Shown piece by piece: positions 23,413 through 32,003 of a DNA stretch of 64,000 nt (positions are counted from its first letter, which is position 1; every line of letters starts with the position of its first letter). The notes beneath the pieces are model-generated. The model saw nothing but the letters and a program-made list of their open reading frames with translations, had not been told where the DNA came from and did no database searches. The translations under genes were made by a program, and so were the position numbers. Source of the stretch: Burkholderia sp. S171 (GTDB taxonomy: Bacteria; Pseudomonadota; Gammaproteobacteria; Burkholderiales; Burkholderiaceae); the NCBI RefSeq assembly GCF_009766085.1, contig NZ_LMUF01000013.1, positions 54,929 to 118,928 of the forward strand. Reading direction: 5' to 3'.

Positions 23413-24329
23413 TCCGCGCCCCCGTCATATACGCCGCCGTCGATCAGCTCGATCAACTCGCAATACGCCGCTTGCCGTCTTGATACGGTGATGCCGCCGA
23501 TCGGCGAAATGAGCTTTACCTTTTGAACGCCTGGCGCACGCATCGCCGAGAGCAAACCATCCTCGGTGATTTCCATACCCATACGGTGCATCTCGTCGGT
23601 ATATGCGGCCGTGCGCTTTTGCGCTTCCTTGAGCACGACAGAGCGATCAGGACCGGCGAAGAAAATGAGCGTTGCTCGCGCCTTGTAGCGCAAGATTTCC
23701 GCACCGCGCACCGTTACGTCATCGGTGAGCGGCCGCACGTTGTCGGCTTGCAGGGCGGCCGTAATCTTGTCGAGCAGGTCTTGCGACGCGGTGCCGTCGC
23801 CTTCACGCGACAGGATCGTGACGACGACTTCGCACGGGGCGGGGCTAATAGCCGAGGCATCGAGCACGCGGCCGTCAGTGTTCAACGCATGCGAGATATA
23901 CGCACCTTCGGGGCCGGCAACGGAATAGCCTTGCGGGGCGAGCTGCGTGCGCTTTCGCAAGTCGGTGTCCTCTTCATAGACGCCCTCAATATCGTTTGCC
24001 GGGTCGGGTTCGACGATGGTGAGGCGCTTGATACCGAATAGGGCCGCTACCTGGTCTAGATCCTCTTTGACCGCGTAGGCGAGCATGACGGCGCGCGCAG
24101 CATCGTTGACGCGTTGACGCAAGACGACTTCGCGATACGTGCTTTCCTGCAATGAAATGTTCATCGGCTCGGACTCGAGTTCGAGCGCGGCCGCGATATC
24201 GGCTTGATCGTCGACGGGATAGAGCGAGACGAGTTTCGCTTTGCGCTCGGCGAGCAAAATCTCGTAGTCGATGACTTCGACAACGGCCGGAACAGGGAGG
24301 CGCGAGAGATCGATCGGGGTCGCGCTCAT
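23409..24329 (-). CDS. J: baseplate assembly protein gpJ
   Basis: A 306-residue gpJ homologue (P2 gpJ is 302), related to T4 gp6 wedge proteins. Markers are DLSRLPVPAVVEVIDYE at the N-terminus, NISLQESTYREVVLRQRVNDAARAVMLAYA, and SVAGPEGAYISHAL. It starts inside the end of gpW (4 bp overlap), consistent with a translationally coupled wedge operon. Confidence 0.95.
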   Translation of the reverse strand: MSATPIDLSRLPVPAVVEVIDYEILLAERKAKLVSLYPVDDQADIAAALELESEPMNISLQESTYREVVLRQRVNDAARAVMLAYAVKEDLDQVAALFGIKRLTIVEPDPANDIEGVYEEDTDLRKRTQLAPQGYSVAGPEGAYISHALNTDGRVLDASAISPAPCEVVVTILSREGDGTASQDLLDKITAALQADNVRPLTDDVTVRGAEILRYKARATLIFFAGPDRSVVLKEAQKRTAAYTDEMHRMGMEITEDGLLSAMRAPGVQKVKLISPIGGITVSRRQAAYCELIELIDGGVYDGGAE

Positions 24330-24688
24330 GCCGCACCGCCGTTCGAGAGTTGCACGCGGGTCGCTACCTGGTCGCCCGATTCGGTTGTCGTGCCTTCAAT
24401 GTCGAGCACTTGCACGCCCGCGCCCGTCTCGCTCACGTCCGTCGAGAGCTGCACGCGGGTAAGCCGCAAGCGAGGTTCCCATCGCATGAGCGCAGTTGCG
24501 GCAGCGGCATACAGGCGCACGCGGGTCGTGTCGTTGTTCGGTGCGTCGACCAGCTCGGGCAGCTCGGAACCAAAATCGCGGCGAGCTATGCGTGTGCCGA
24601 GCGGGGTCGTCAAAATCTTTTCGATTGACTGATACAGGTGTGAGAGGCCGAACGTTGCGCGTCCGGTCTTGGCGTTCATTCCTTTCAT
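24326..24688 (-). CDS. W: baseplate wedge protein gpW (gp25-like)
   Basis: A 120-residue T4 gp25-type wedge protein. LSHLYQSIEKILTTPLGTRIARRDFGSELPEL is the conserved gp25/lysozyme-like wedge core. It starts with ATG overlapping the gpV stop (ATGA), which supports 24688 rather than the second Met. Confidence 0.93.
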   Translation of the reverse strand: MKGMNAKTGRATFGLSHLYQSIEKILTTPLGTRIARRDFGSELPELVDAPNNDTTRVRLYAAAATALMRWEPRLRLTRVQLSTDVSETGAGVQVLDIEGTTTESGDQVATRVQLSNGGAA

Positions 24689-25341
24689 ATCGGTTCGCTC
24701 ACTGGTTTGCCGTCGCCCTGTTCCATGTGCGAGTGATGCGCTCCGCTCTTGCCGCCGGCGATCACGTCATCGCTTACGGCAACGGTGCCGGAAATGACCA
24801 TAGCGGGGCCGCCGCTTGTGCCGGCCTTGCCGCTTACGCCGCTTTCAAATGAAAACGGGCCTTTCACAACCATCGAGCGCGTGACTTCGACATCAGCATC
24901 GAGCGTCACCTTGTCGGCCTTTACGTTGGCGGTTTTCGTATTGATATTCACCGCGTCGGGGGCGGTGACATTGACCGTTGCGCCGGCGGGTAAATCGACG
25001 TTGAGAATGTGAGCGGCAAAGTCGTATTCGACGAACGCACCGTCGCGATATCGCCGAATGTGTTTATTGGGGTCGAGGCTCGGCGATTCGAAATCCTCGG
25101 TATAGAAACCGCGCAGTGCGACGGCTTGCGCCGGGTCGCCGCTCGGGCACAACAGCATCACGCCTTCGCCGATCGAGGGCGCAAGCCACTCGATCGTTTC
25201 TCCGGCACAAGGCACGAACCATTGAATCCAGTCGGTGGTTAATTCGCCGCTCTCTACGCGACACAACGCGCCGGACAGACCTATCACGGTGCCTTTGCGT
25301 AAGCCGTTCAAAAACTGGCGTGTGGATTCGTTTGAGTTCAT
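24685..25341 (-). CDS. V: baseplate spike protein gpV
   Basis: A 218-residue spike (P2 gpV is 211). The OB-fold N-terminal half contains GTVIGLSGALCRVESGELTTDWIQWFVPCAG. The C-terminal half is a beta-helix of repeated Val/Ala/Thr strands, ending in a His-rich tip HHSHMEQGDG where P2-type spikes bind iron. The start at 25341 is chosen because MNSNESTRQFLNGLRKG aligns with the P2 N-terminus; an ATG at 25407 would add 22 residues. Confidence 0.92.
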   Translation of the reverse strand: MNSNESTRQFLNGLRKGTVIGLSGALCRVESGELTTDWIQWFVPCAGETIEWLAPSIGEGVMLLCPSGDPAQAVALRGFYTEDFESPSLDPNKHIRRYRDGAFVEYDFAAHILNVDLPAGATVNVTAPDAVNINTKTANVKADKVTLDADVEVTRSMVVKGPFSFESGVSGKAGTSGGPAMVISGTVAVSDDVIAGGKSGAHHSHMEQGDGKPVSEPI

Positions 25342-25425
25342 TCCCCAATGGTGCCGAGCACGCACGCGCGAGTCGACAAGGCGCAGTTGTTCGCGCCTTG
25401 GGTACATAGTTAGAAAACCGAATGG

Positions 25426-25887
25426 TTATTTGACGATGTGTTTAAGCAACATATTGCGAATCATGTCGCGCTCGGCATCGGTAAAGCCGAGCAGCACGCG
25501 CGCCGGATATTTGTACGTGACGCCGCCAGGTGCGACGCGATCGCTTTCGCCGTACTGGTGGACACGAGCGATTCGAGCGATGCGCCCGACAAACCCGATC
25601 GCCAGGCCGTTCGCGTCGGACTCGGCGCGCAGATAGCGCGCCTGGCGCAGCTTGGCGAACATCGCCGCGCGTTTGATGCGTCCTTGCTTGCCGCGCAGCT
25701 TCTTGACGTGCCGGGGCTTGCGCGCCTCATAGGCGCTTTCGTCGGGGTTCTTTTGTTGTGCGATGCGGGCTTGTTGACTGCGCCGCAGCTCACGCGCGAT
25801 ATCGCGCAGGGCCGCACGCCTGGCGGGCGCTTGGAGCTGCGAGAGAAGGCCGCCCGCCCAGGATTCGAGAGCTTGCAATTCATCCAT
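25426..25887 (-). CDS. S: tail completion protein gpS
   Basis: A 153-residue gpS homologue of the phage virion morphogenesis family. Features are a helical basic N-terminal half with ARRAALRDIARELRRSQQARIAQQKNPDE, then the C-terminal VHQYGESDRVAPGG and YPARVLLGFTDAERDMI motifs. It completes the head-tail join with gpR, whose gene overlaps by 8 bp. Confidence 0.93.
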   Translation of the reverse strand: MDELQALESWAGGLLSQLQAPARRAALRDIARELRRSQQARIAQQKNPDESAYEARKPRHVKKLRGKQGRIKRAAMFAKLRQARYLRAESDANGLAIGFVGRIARIARVHQYGESDRVAPGGVTYKYPARVLLGFTDAERDMIRNMLLKHIVK

Positions 25888-26317
25888 TGGGGAACAGGGT
25901 ATCGAGGTCCCACTCGTTCACAGGCTCGTCGACGTGCGTGATTGTCTGCACGCCGGCGGGATCGGTGTCGACGACGACGCTTTCGGTGAGCGTCAGTTTG
26001 ATCGATAGATCGAAGGTCGTTTGCGTCAGGTGATCGACTTCGAACGTGATGCCGTTCTTTCGCGTGTCGTCGTTTGATACGAGGTCGGATTGATTGCGTT
26101 GAACCCAGGCCATCAGCGCGACGAACACGGTATCGGCGTCGCCGGCGAAGTCGAGCAGGATCGCATTGAGCACGAATCGATATTCAAACGAGAGCGAGGG
26201 CGCGGCCGTGGCGACGATATGCCCTTGATCGATGAAAACGAGCAGCTTGTCGGGATCATCCTTGAGCGAGGGAACGGCCGAGGCGATCGCCTGGCGGAAA
26301 CTCGCGGCCTTATTCAT
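25880..26317 (-). CDS. R: tail completion protein gpR
   Basis: A 145-residue gpR homologue. MNKAASFRQAIASAVPSLKDDPDKLLVFIDQG and FEYRFVLNAILLDFAGD are family-typical. The start at 26317 fits the P2 N-terminus; an upstream in-frame ATG at 26392 would run through the lysC gene. It precedes gpS with an 8 bp overlap. Confidence 0.92.
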   Translation of the reverse strand: MNKAASFRQAIASAVPSLKDDPDKLLVFIDQGHIVATAAPSLSFEYRFVLNAILLDFAGDADTVFVALMAWVQRNQSDLVSNDDTRKNGITFEVDHLTQTTFDLSIKLTLTESVVVDTDPAGVQTITHVDEPVNEWDLDTLFPNG

Positions 26318-26594
26318 GAGTGCCCCCCTGGGCGCCGGCCAGGTCGTGCGCCTGGCAAGCGAGAACCATATCGACGCGGGCTGCACAATCACCCCAGGCA
26401 GCGCGCGCGACGTCGAGCGCGTGCGCCAGGTCGCCGTTACGGCGCGGCGACATTGCCGGCATCGTGCATGCCGTTATCGGCGCGCACTGTTGAAAGGAGG
26501 TCGGCGGTTCCGGTGAGCGCGGGGCTTGTGTACAGGCGCACAACGTCATCAGGGATAGCGCCATCAGCCCAGGCGCGCACGGTTTCGCTTTCAT
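26310..26594 (-). CDS. lysC: Rz1-like spanin outer-membrane lipoprotein (LysC)
   Basis: A 94-residue lipoprotein with signal MKAKPCAPGLMALSLMTLCAC, where the lipobox L-C-A-C places acylation at the second Cys. A Pro-rich segment (QAPRSPEPP) follows, as in Rz1. Its start lies inside lysB in another frame and its end overlaps gpR by 8 bp. Together with LysB it would fuse inner and outer membranes at the final step of lysis. Confidence 0.85.
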   Translation of the reverse strand: MKAKPCAPGLMALSLMTLCACTQAPRSPEPPTSFQQCAPITACTMPAMSPRRNGDLAHALDVARAAWGDCAARVDMVLACQAHDLAGAQGGTHE

Positions 26595-26871
26595 GCTTCA
26601 AAGCCTCTAGTTCGGTTTCACGAGCGGCCAGGTTGGCCGCGACGCCCTGGCGGGTGCGTTCGAGCTGCGCGAGCTGGCGGGCGTGCTCGCGCTCGGTTTT
26701 CTGTAACTGCGCGATCGTGGAGTCGCGCCGGTCGACCGTCTCTTGTGCCGTGCGTGAGGCGTCCAGGGCGGCCGCCAGGTCGCCGCGTAAGGCTTGGACA
26801 TAGGACCATGCTCCGACGAGCGCCAGGGCCGCCACAAGGCACGCAATGAGACGCGAGGCGATCGTGCTCAT
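26437..26871 (-). CDS. lysB: Rz-like spanin inner-membrane subunit (LysB)
   Basis: A 144-residue protein with one N-terminal membrane helix (LIACLVAALALVGAWSYV) and a long periplasmic coiled coil of Glu/Gln/Arg heptads (about 30-105). This is the i-spanin architecture. The start at 26871 is chosen because MSTIASR precedes the anchor and overlaps the endolysin stop by 4 bp. The partner lysC is embedded in its 3' half. Confidence 0.88.
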   Translation of the reverse strand: MSTIASRLIACLVAALALVGAWSYVQALRGDLAAALDASRTAQETVDRRDSTIAQLQKTEREHARQLAQLERTRQGVAANLAARETELEALKHESETVRAWADGAIPDDVVRLYTSPALTGTADLLSTVRADNGMHDAGNVAAP

Positions 26872-27668
26872 GCGGTTTCCGCTTCCCGCTCGGCATATTT
26901 CGCATACGCTTGGGCGAGCTTCGAGTCGTATAGGTTGCGCGCGTAATCCGCCCCGTTGTAGCCCTTGGCGAAGGCCGCCCACTTCTTACCCTTTAGAGCC
27001 GCGAGCAAGGCCGTGTCGGCCGCGATAAAGCGCACAAACCCGTCGAGGTGATCGCCTTCGCTTTGCTTCATGCGTACGACGAAATCGGCAATGCTCGAAT
27101 ACTGCAAGCGTTTCCAGTGATAGCCCATGATTTGAAACGCGCCCCAGCTCGCCGACTCATGCGCCGCGTCGACGTTGATGCGTTCGGCCGAGGCGAGCCG
27201 GGTGTATTCCGCAGCCCCGCCCATGTATCCGCCGGCAGTGCTCGATACGATGTTCGGATATTTCACGGCCAGCGGCGCCGGGTCGATATCGCGATCGGCC
27301 AGGGCTTTATAAAACTTGTGGCGCTCGAAAAGGATCTTCGGCCGGCCGTCAGGCAAGAAACCTTGTCCGCGTGATTCAACTTCATTCACTGCACGCACGG
27401 CCGCGACAGGTACGCCGAGGGTGCCGGCCGCTTTCACGAGGTCGGAATCTCTCAGGTGTGACGGCAGCGCAAGGCCTGGCAGAGCGATAAGCGTTTTCGG
27501 GCCGACAATGCCATCGATCACCACGCCGCGAGCGCGTTGCAGCGTCATAACCGCGGATTCGGTTGCATGGTCAAAAATGTGTGTCTCATTGACCGGAAAG
27601 CCCGCACGCGTGAGGCGCTTTTGAAGCAATGCAACATCGTCGCCTATATCGCCGTATCTCAGAATCAT
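26868..27668 (-). CDS. endolysin: peptidoglycan-binding domain plus N-acetylmuramidase
   Basis: A 266-residue lysis enzyme. Residues about 1-65 are a PG_binding_1 domain (GDIGDDVALLQKRLTRAGFPV and VIDGIVGPKTLIAL). The rest matches the N-acetylmuramidase (DUF3380) family, with catalytic Glu likely in VNEVESRGQGF and family motifs PKILFERHKFYKAL and ASWGAFQIMGYHW. It cuts cell-wall glycan once holins open the inner membrane. No signal peptide is seen, so export depends on the holins. Confidence 0.92.
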   Translation of the reverse strand: MILRYGDIGDDVALLQKRLTRAGFPVNETHIFDHATESAVMTLQRARGVVIDGIVGPKTLIALPGLALPSHLRDSDLVKAAGTLGVPVAAVRAVNEVESRGQGFLPDGRPKILFERHKFYKALADRDIDPAPLAVKYPNIVSSTAGGYMGGAAEYTRLASAERINVDAAHESASWGAFQIMGYHWKRLQYSSIADFVVRMKQSEGDHLDGFVRFIAADTALLAALKGKKWAAFAKGYNGADYARNLYDSKLAQAYAKYAEREAETA

Positions 27669-27670
27669 TG

Positions 27671-27937
27671 TTATCCGCTCCTAAGTAGACGCGCGACATT
27701 GCCCCGCGCGCCGAAAACCAGAATCGTGAAAAGGATCGCCCGCACGGCTTCGAATATGCCGATCGCCTTAGCGTGGATCGCCAGCTCGATCGCAGAGCCG
27801 CCCAGGACCACGAGCAAGAGCCATGCAAACCAGGCGACGTGATGCCGATAGCGCGCCCCGTCTCGGCGGTAAGTGAGGATGCGAAACGCCGCGATGATGT
27901 AGGCGATTAGCGCGATCAATGCGAGAGGGTTGTGCAT
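27671..27937 (-). CDS. phage holin-like membrane protein
   Basis: An 88-residue protein with three hydrophobic segments: about 5-22, 33-53 and 60-80. This is the three-segment holin pattern. It lies directly before the endolysin gene and probably forms the inner-membrane hole. Two holin-like genes are adjacent; one could be an antiholin. Confidence 0.8.
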   Translation of the reverse strand: MHNPLALIALIAYIIAAFRILTYRRDGARYRHHVAWFAWLLLVVLGGSAIELAIHAKAIGIFEAVRAILFTILVFGARGNVARLLRSG

Positions 27938-27940
27938 AGG

Positions 27941-28279
27941 TCAGCCCCTTTTGAACAACGCCAACAGGTCGAACGTTTTCACTCGCTCGATCAGTTGAAG
28001 CGTTACCGTGATCGCCAGCGCGGCCGCGAAGAAAGCAGCAACGCCCGTGCTCTTTATCGGCGTCCACTGCACGACATCGGACGCGGCCAGGTATCCGGCA
28101 ATAGTCGAAATCACCAGGTAGGCGAAACGCTTGCCGATCGATAAGTCTTTCGAGGTCACGACGACGAGCGCGGCGCCGGTGAATGCGCCGATCAGTGCGT
28201 TACCGTCGACGCCAGGAAACAAGCTGGCAATGCCAATGCTGGCCGATGCGACGGCGAGCGCGGTACTAGGTTCGGCCAT
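27941..28279 (-). CDS. second phage holin-like membrane protein
   Basis: A 112-residue hydrophobic protein with about three to four membrane segments (ALAVASASIGIASLF, ALIGAFTGAALVVV, AYLVISTIAGYLA, AAFFAAALAITVTLQL). AGGAG precedes ATG 28279 and decides the start. It resembles holins of P2-like Burkholderia phages by position and composition. Confidence 0.8.
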   Translation of the reverse strand: MAEPSTALAVASASIGIASLFPGVDGNALIGAFTGAALVVVTSKDLSIGKRFAYLVISTIAGYLAASDVVQWTPIKSTGVAAFFAAALAITVTLQLIERVKTFDLLALFKRG

Positions 28280-28294
28280 ACGGCGCACTCCTGG

Positions 28295-28501
28295 TTAATC
28301 CCAAAGTTTTACGGTTGAGATGGTTGGTTGATCGTTCGGTGCATCTGGCAAGTCGACGGCTTGGCCGTGCGGCAATATCGGGCCGAGGTCGGCAAGCCCC
28401 GCATTCAATTCGAGGGTTGCCTCCACGACGCCGCGCGTGCGTCCGTAGTGGCGAAAGCAAAGGGCGTCGACGGTATCGCCCTGTTGTGCATAAACGCGCA
28501 T
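28295..28501 (-). CDS. X: tail protein gpX
   Basis: A 68-residue P2 gpX homologue (P2 gpX is 67) with a LysM-like fold: VYAQQGDTVDALCFRHYGRTRGVVEATLELN and LPHGQAVDLPD. It lies between the head completion gene L and the lysis cassette, as in P2. It abuts gpL with a one-base overlap. Confidence 0.93.
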   Translation of the reverse strand: MRVYAQQGDTVDALCFRHYGRTRGVVEATLELNAGLADLGPILPHGQAVDLPDAPNDQPTISTVKLWD

Positions 28502-28992
28502 CAGATCAGCTCTATCGTTGTGCGCGAGAGGCCGCGCATATCGTTGATCGCGTGGCGCGCGTTGCGGCGATCGGCGTCGATCGTTGTCACCAGCTCGTCG
28601 GCATCAGCGACGCCCGACCTCGTGCTATCGAAGTCGCGATATTTTTCGGTCAGGTCCGCACGCGCGAGGAAATAGACCGCACGGCGATATCGCGCGAGCT
28701 GCACACTCTCGCCGCCGATTTTGTCGGCCGGCAGTTCGGCCAGGCTTGCGGCGTTCGCGGCCTGGTGCGCAGCTCGCCAGGTCGACAGCTCGCGATTTAC
28801 TTCGTCGATTGCGGCGATCACCGCATCGCGCAAGCGGGCATGTGTCACGGTGCCATCGAGGCGCACCGCTTCGCGCATGGCGGCCAGGTCAACAGGCGGA
28901 AACCAATCGATGTTTTCGACAATCAGCGACGCGGCCGGCGGGTTCGGTTCGGGGGTAATGCTCGGCGCGGCGATCGCGTTAAAACTCGTCAT
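28501..28992 (-). CDS. L: head completion protein gpL
   Basis: A 163-residue gpL homologue (P2 gpL is 169). Typical segments are ENIDWFPPVDLAAMREAVRLDGTVTHARLRDAVIAAI and YRRAVYFLARADLTEKYRDFDSTRSG. It seals the filled head before tail joining. The start at 28992 fits the P2 length; an upstream ATG at 29058 is unlikely. Confidence 0.93.
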   Translation of the reverse strand: MTSFNAIAAPSITPEPNPPAASLIVENIDWFPPVDLAAMREAVRLDGTVTHARLRDAVIAAIDEVNRELSTWRAAHQAANAASLAELPADKIGGESVQLARYRRAVYFLARADLTEKYRDFDSTRSGVADADELVTTIDADRRNARHAINDMRGLSRTTIELI

Positions 28993-29112
28993 GGTTTCAG
29001 CTCGGAAAATGTGGGCGGTGGGCCGGCGTCGGAAATGCGTAACCATCAGGCATTGCATTTCGTCGGCCGGCGCCGCCCAGCCGGGGGGGGCTAGTTACGT
29101 GCGGTCGGCGGT

Positions 29113-29775
29113 TCAGCCGGCCGCATTGCTCGCTTTCTCAATACGAGCAATGTCTTGCTTTACGCCGACGCGCGAATCGAGTTCGAGCGCACGGCGTAGG
29201 TGTTGGAGGGCGAGCGCGCTATCGATGCTTTGCACGGCGTAGCCGATTGCTTTGTGCATCTTGGCGCGCACCTGGTCGTGCATATCGGCCGGCGCGGTGA
29301 GTTCCGCGACTTCGCCGAGCTGCACGAAATCGATCGCAATGCCCTTTTTGAAATCCGCGAGTGCAGCCTCGGCGAATTCCTCGGCGATCGCGGTCGCGAG
29401 CGGCCGGTCGTATTGATCGGGCAAGGTCATTCGATGTTTGATCGCGTACCGCGCGATATCGAGCGCGCCGGCGTAGTCGCCCGCATCGATGCGCCAGATC
29501 ATCACCGTAGTTAAAACGTCGTCTTGAGCGCCCCGCCCGCCACTCAACGCGCCGGCCACGTAGTCGACGTAATCGGGTAACAGCTCGTCGCGCTTTACCT
29601 TGATCTTTTGCTCGATCGAGGCAATCGATTTCAAGCGGCGCCGATCGGTCGACAGCTTTACAAGCATCAGCTCATAGGCGTTTGCGCCGGCGAGGGATTC
29701 GCCAGGCGCGGCCGAGGCCGCAGCTTGTTCGGCCGACACGCGTTCAAAATGGCGTTGGGCGGGGCTTTTCATCAT
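29113..29775 (-). CDS. M: terminase small subunit gpM
   Basis: A 220-residue gpM homologue, the DNA-recognising packaging subunit that also carries endonuclease function in P2. It opens MMKSPAQRHFERVSAEQAAA. The conserved region DDVLTTVMIWRIDAGDYAGALDIARYAIKH and the C-terminal HLRRALELDSRVGVKQDI identify it. The start overlaps the capsid stop (TAATG). Confidence 0.93.
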   Translation of the reverse strand: MMKSPAQRHFERVSAEQAAASAAPGESLAGANAYELMLVKLSTDRRRLKSIASIEQKIKVKRDELLPDYVDYVAGALSGGRGAQDDVLTTVMIWRIDAGDYAGALDIARYAIKHRMTLPDQYDRPLATAIAEEFAEAALADFKKGIAIDFVQLGEVAELTAPADMHDQVRAKMHKAIGYAVQSIDSALALQHLRRALELDSRVGVKQDIARIEKASNAAG

Positions 29776-30779
29776 TAGACCGCCGTGATGTTTTCGACCA
29801 TGCAACCGGCGCCGAAATCTTCGACGACATACGCATCGTTGCTCGATTCGAAGTTCTCGATACGGTCGCGCTTGGCGTTGTCGACGATCGTGCGACGGCG
29901 TGCGCCCTCTTGCCAGTAGATCGACAAGTTATCGAGGCGTTGCACCATCATGGCGTTGGCCGGGAAGTAAGGAACGGACACAGCCGGCAAGCCGCCGATG
30001 CGCTTCTGACTCACGATCATGTCGGCCGCCGCTTGCTCGGTCGGTTTGTTGTCCTGGTTCAAAATCGGGAAATACTTATCGTGCAGCAGCTCGCGGCCGC
30101 AGATCACGACGAGCGCCGTATCCTCGCGGTGCCATGCGTCCACCAGGCTATTCACCGCGTCATACACCAGGGCGTCGAGGTTCGCGTAATCACCGCCGGC
30201 GCCGACTTGTACCTTATCGGCGGCCTTGCCGTGATCCATCACGCGGGCCGCAGCTTGATCGCGATACGCTTGCAGCCATCCGATATTCACGTCTTGCAGC
30301 AAGGGGTTTGTGCCGCGATTGGACGTCGCCGCGCGCGTCTTGCCGTTGAATCCGATCGTGATGCGATCGAGCGCCATGCGTTGCACGATCGCGTCGCGTA
30401 AGCGGGTTTGAAAGTCCGCAAACTTCGCCCAGGCGTCGAGCTTCGCATACGGCACATGCGAATCGAAGTTCGTTTGCGAGGCGAAATACTTGTGCGAGTC
30501 GATATCGGTCGGGTCGGTCGTTTCGCGGTCTTTCACCTTCGTGTCGGTGGTGCTCGCGATCGGGCCGCCGATGCCGAGGCCGAGCTTTTCGCCCTGTTGT
30601 TCCGATACCGGCATCACGTTGATTTTCGACAGGAACGTGCTCGATTCCTGCATGCGCGTTTCGAGCTTTTGTTGCACGCTCGGGTCGACCGCAAACTTAG
30701 CGGCCGCGCTCGGCACGCCGTTGAGCTGCGCGATTGCTTCCAGGTAGGCATTGAAAGCGAGGCGGGTTTTGTTCTGCAT
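29775..30779 (-). CDS. N: major capsid protein gpN
   Basis: A 334-residue capsid precursor (P2 gpN is 357) with HK97-type fold expected. MQNKTRLAFNAYLEAIAQLNGV, then IDSHKYFASQTNFDSHVPYAKLDAWAKF and CGRELLHDKYFPILN are diagnostic. The gpO protease is expected to remove an N-terminal propeptide, as in P2; the cleavage site was not assigned here. Confidence 0.95.
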   Translation of the reverse strand: MQNKTRLAFNAYLEAIAQLNGVPSAAAKFAVDPSVQQKLETRMQESSTFLSKINVMPVSEQQGEKLGLGIGGPIASTTDTKVKDRETTDPTDIDSHKYFASQTNFDSHVPYAKLDAWAKFADFQTRLRDAIVQRMALDRITIGFNGKTRAATSNRGTNPLLQDVNIGWLQAYRDQAAARVMDHGKAADKVQVGAGGDYANLDALVYDAVNSLVDAWHREDTALVVICGRELLHDKYFPILNQDNKPTEQAAADMIVSQKRIGGLPAVSVPYFPANAMMVQRLDNLSIYWQEGARRRTIVDNAKRDRIENFESSNDAYVVEDFGAGCMVENITAV

Positions 30780-30824
30780 GTTGTGTGTTACTCCAAGGGT
30801 CGAGGAAGTGCCGAGGGCGTCGGT

Positions 30825-31841
30825 TTAGCAGTCGGTTTTGATATCGGCGTTGGCGCCGGTTGCAGCCGGCCGCAGGGGGTGCCCGTTGCCGGTTGTCGAG
30901 AGCTGTGTTTGCAACTCTGCGAACGCTTGGCGATCGCGCTCGCCGGCGGCCGTCAGCTCGGCGACGGTCTCTTGCAGCGCGGCCAATGTCGCCGCCTGTT
31001 CGTTACCGTGCGTGGCGATCGCTTCGACCGCTTGCGTTACGTCAGCGAATCGCGTGTCGTCTTTCGCGCCCTTCTCTTTCGCGATGCCGAGCAGCTCGGC
31101 AACGCGAGCGAACAGCGAGGGCGTAGCCGGCGCCGGGTCCGCTTCCAGCTCGATCACTGTTTCGTCGGCGACCGTAAAGAGGTTCGTCGGGCTTACCTTG
31201 CGACTTGCGAACGGCGAGGCCGCCGGGTTTTGAGCTGCGAAGGAAAGGATTTCAGTGCCGAGGCTCGCGGGGCTATCGGTCACGGCCAGGCCGATCAAAT
31301 AGGCTTGCTTGGTGTCGGCGAAAGACGGGTCGACTTCGCACGAGGTATAGATTTTTTGCTTGGCCTTCGTCAGTGCGACGAGTTCGGGCGTCGGTGCAAT
31401 TTGCGCATAGAGGCCGAGCTTTCCAGCGAGCACGCCCGTTTCGTCGCGGGTTTCGAGTGCGAGAACGTCGCCGTATGCCTTGAACGGGCCATCGGGAATG
31501 ATGCCGCGATAGTGTTCGAGATTCAGGCGTGCGCCGTACAGCTCAGGGCTGTAGTTCTTCGCCATTTGCGTGAGCCATTCGCGCGAAATGTTGCGGCCGT
31601 CCGTGGTCGCGCCTTCGACAGCGATGCGGAAAAACTTCGTTGCCGCATGCTTCACTGTGTCGGCGTTCGGGCCGGCCAGTGCGATTGATCCGATGCCGAG
31701 GGCGCCCAGGCCATGCGCGGCAAAATCGATCGGTGCAAGTACGGTGCTCACGGCGAGCGTCGCCGCGTGTGCGTCCATTGTGAAAGCGAACGCGATCGCC
31801 GCAACGGCGAACGACATAAGCGACAGCTTGCGAGATTGCAT
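30825..31841 (-). CDS. O: capsid scaffolding protein and protease gpO, with an unusual N-terminal extension
   Basis: A 338-residue scaffold protease. The P2 gpO catalytic triad is visible: Asp in VEGATTDGRN, His in NLEHYRG and Ser in IYTSCEV. The C-terminal third is a helical scaffold domain. P2 gpO is 284 residues and starts just before KFFRI; here about 62 extra residues precede it, beginning with a signal-peptide-like MQSRKLSLMSFAVAAIAFAF. GGAG 8 bases before ATG 31841 supports the long start, while a GTG at 31655 would give the P2-length protein. Confidence 0.88.
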   Translation of the reverse strand: MQSRKLSLMSFAVAAIAFAFTMDAHAATLAVSTVLAPIDFAAHGLGALGIGSIALAGPNADTVKHAATKFFRIAVEGATTDGRNISREWLTQMAKNYSPELYGARLNLEHYRGIIPDGPFKAYGDVLALETRDETGVLAGKLGLYAQIAPTPELVALTKAKQKIYTSCEVDPSFADTKQAYLIGLAVTDSPASLGTEILSFAAQNPAASPFASRKVSPTNLFTVADETVIELEADPAPATPSLFARVAELLGIAKEKGAKDDTRFADVTQAVEAIATHGNEQAATLAALQETVAELTAAGERDRQAFAELQTQLSTTGNGHPLRPAATGANADIKTDC

Positions 31842-32003
31842 CGTTAGGTCTCCAACAGGGTTATTACAGGGTCGTTTAAGGGTTCAACGTGGGTTCACAT
31901 ATTGCGTTCGAGGGCGCAATGTCTCAATGGGCGGCGAGTGTTTTCGCTTTGGATACAAACACTTAGCCCCCTTGCGCGCGCGCGTCGCGGGTACGCTTGC
32001 CGC
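31842..32003. promoter_or_regulatory. divergent late promoter region between gpO and gpP
   Basis: This 162 bp gap must carry the late promoters of both head operons. GTGTTT (31938-31943) and AAACAC (31957-31962) form an inverted repeat with 13 bp between them, about 42 bp before the gpP start. It resembles, but does not exactly match, the dyad sites of Ogr-type activators. Assignment is tentative. Confidence 0.45.

Noticed and set aside
30408..31688. 426-codon plus-strand open frame
   Set aside because: Antisense to gpN and gpO, both well supported.
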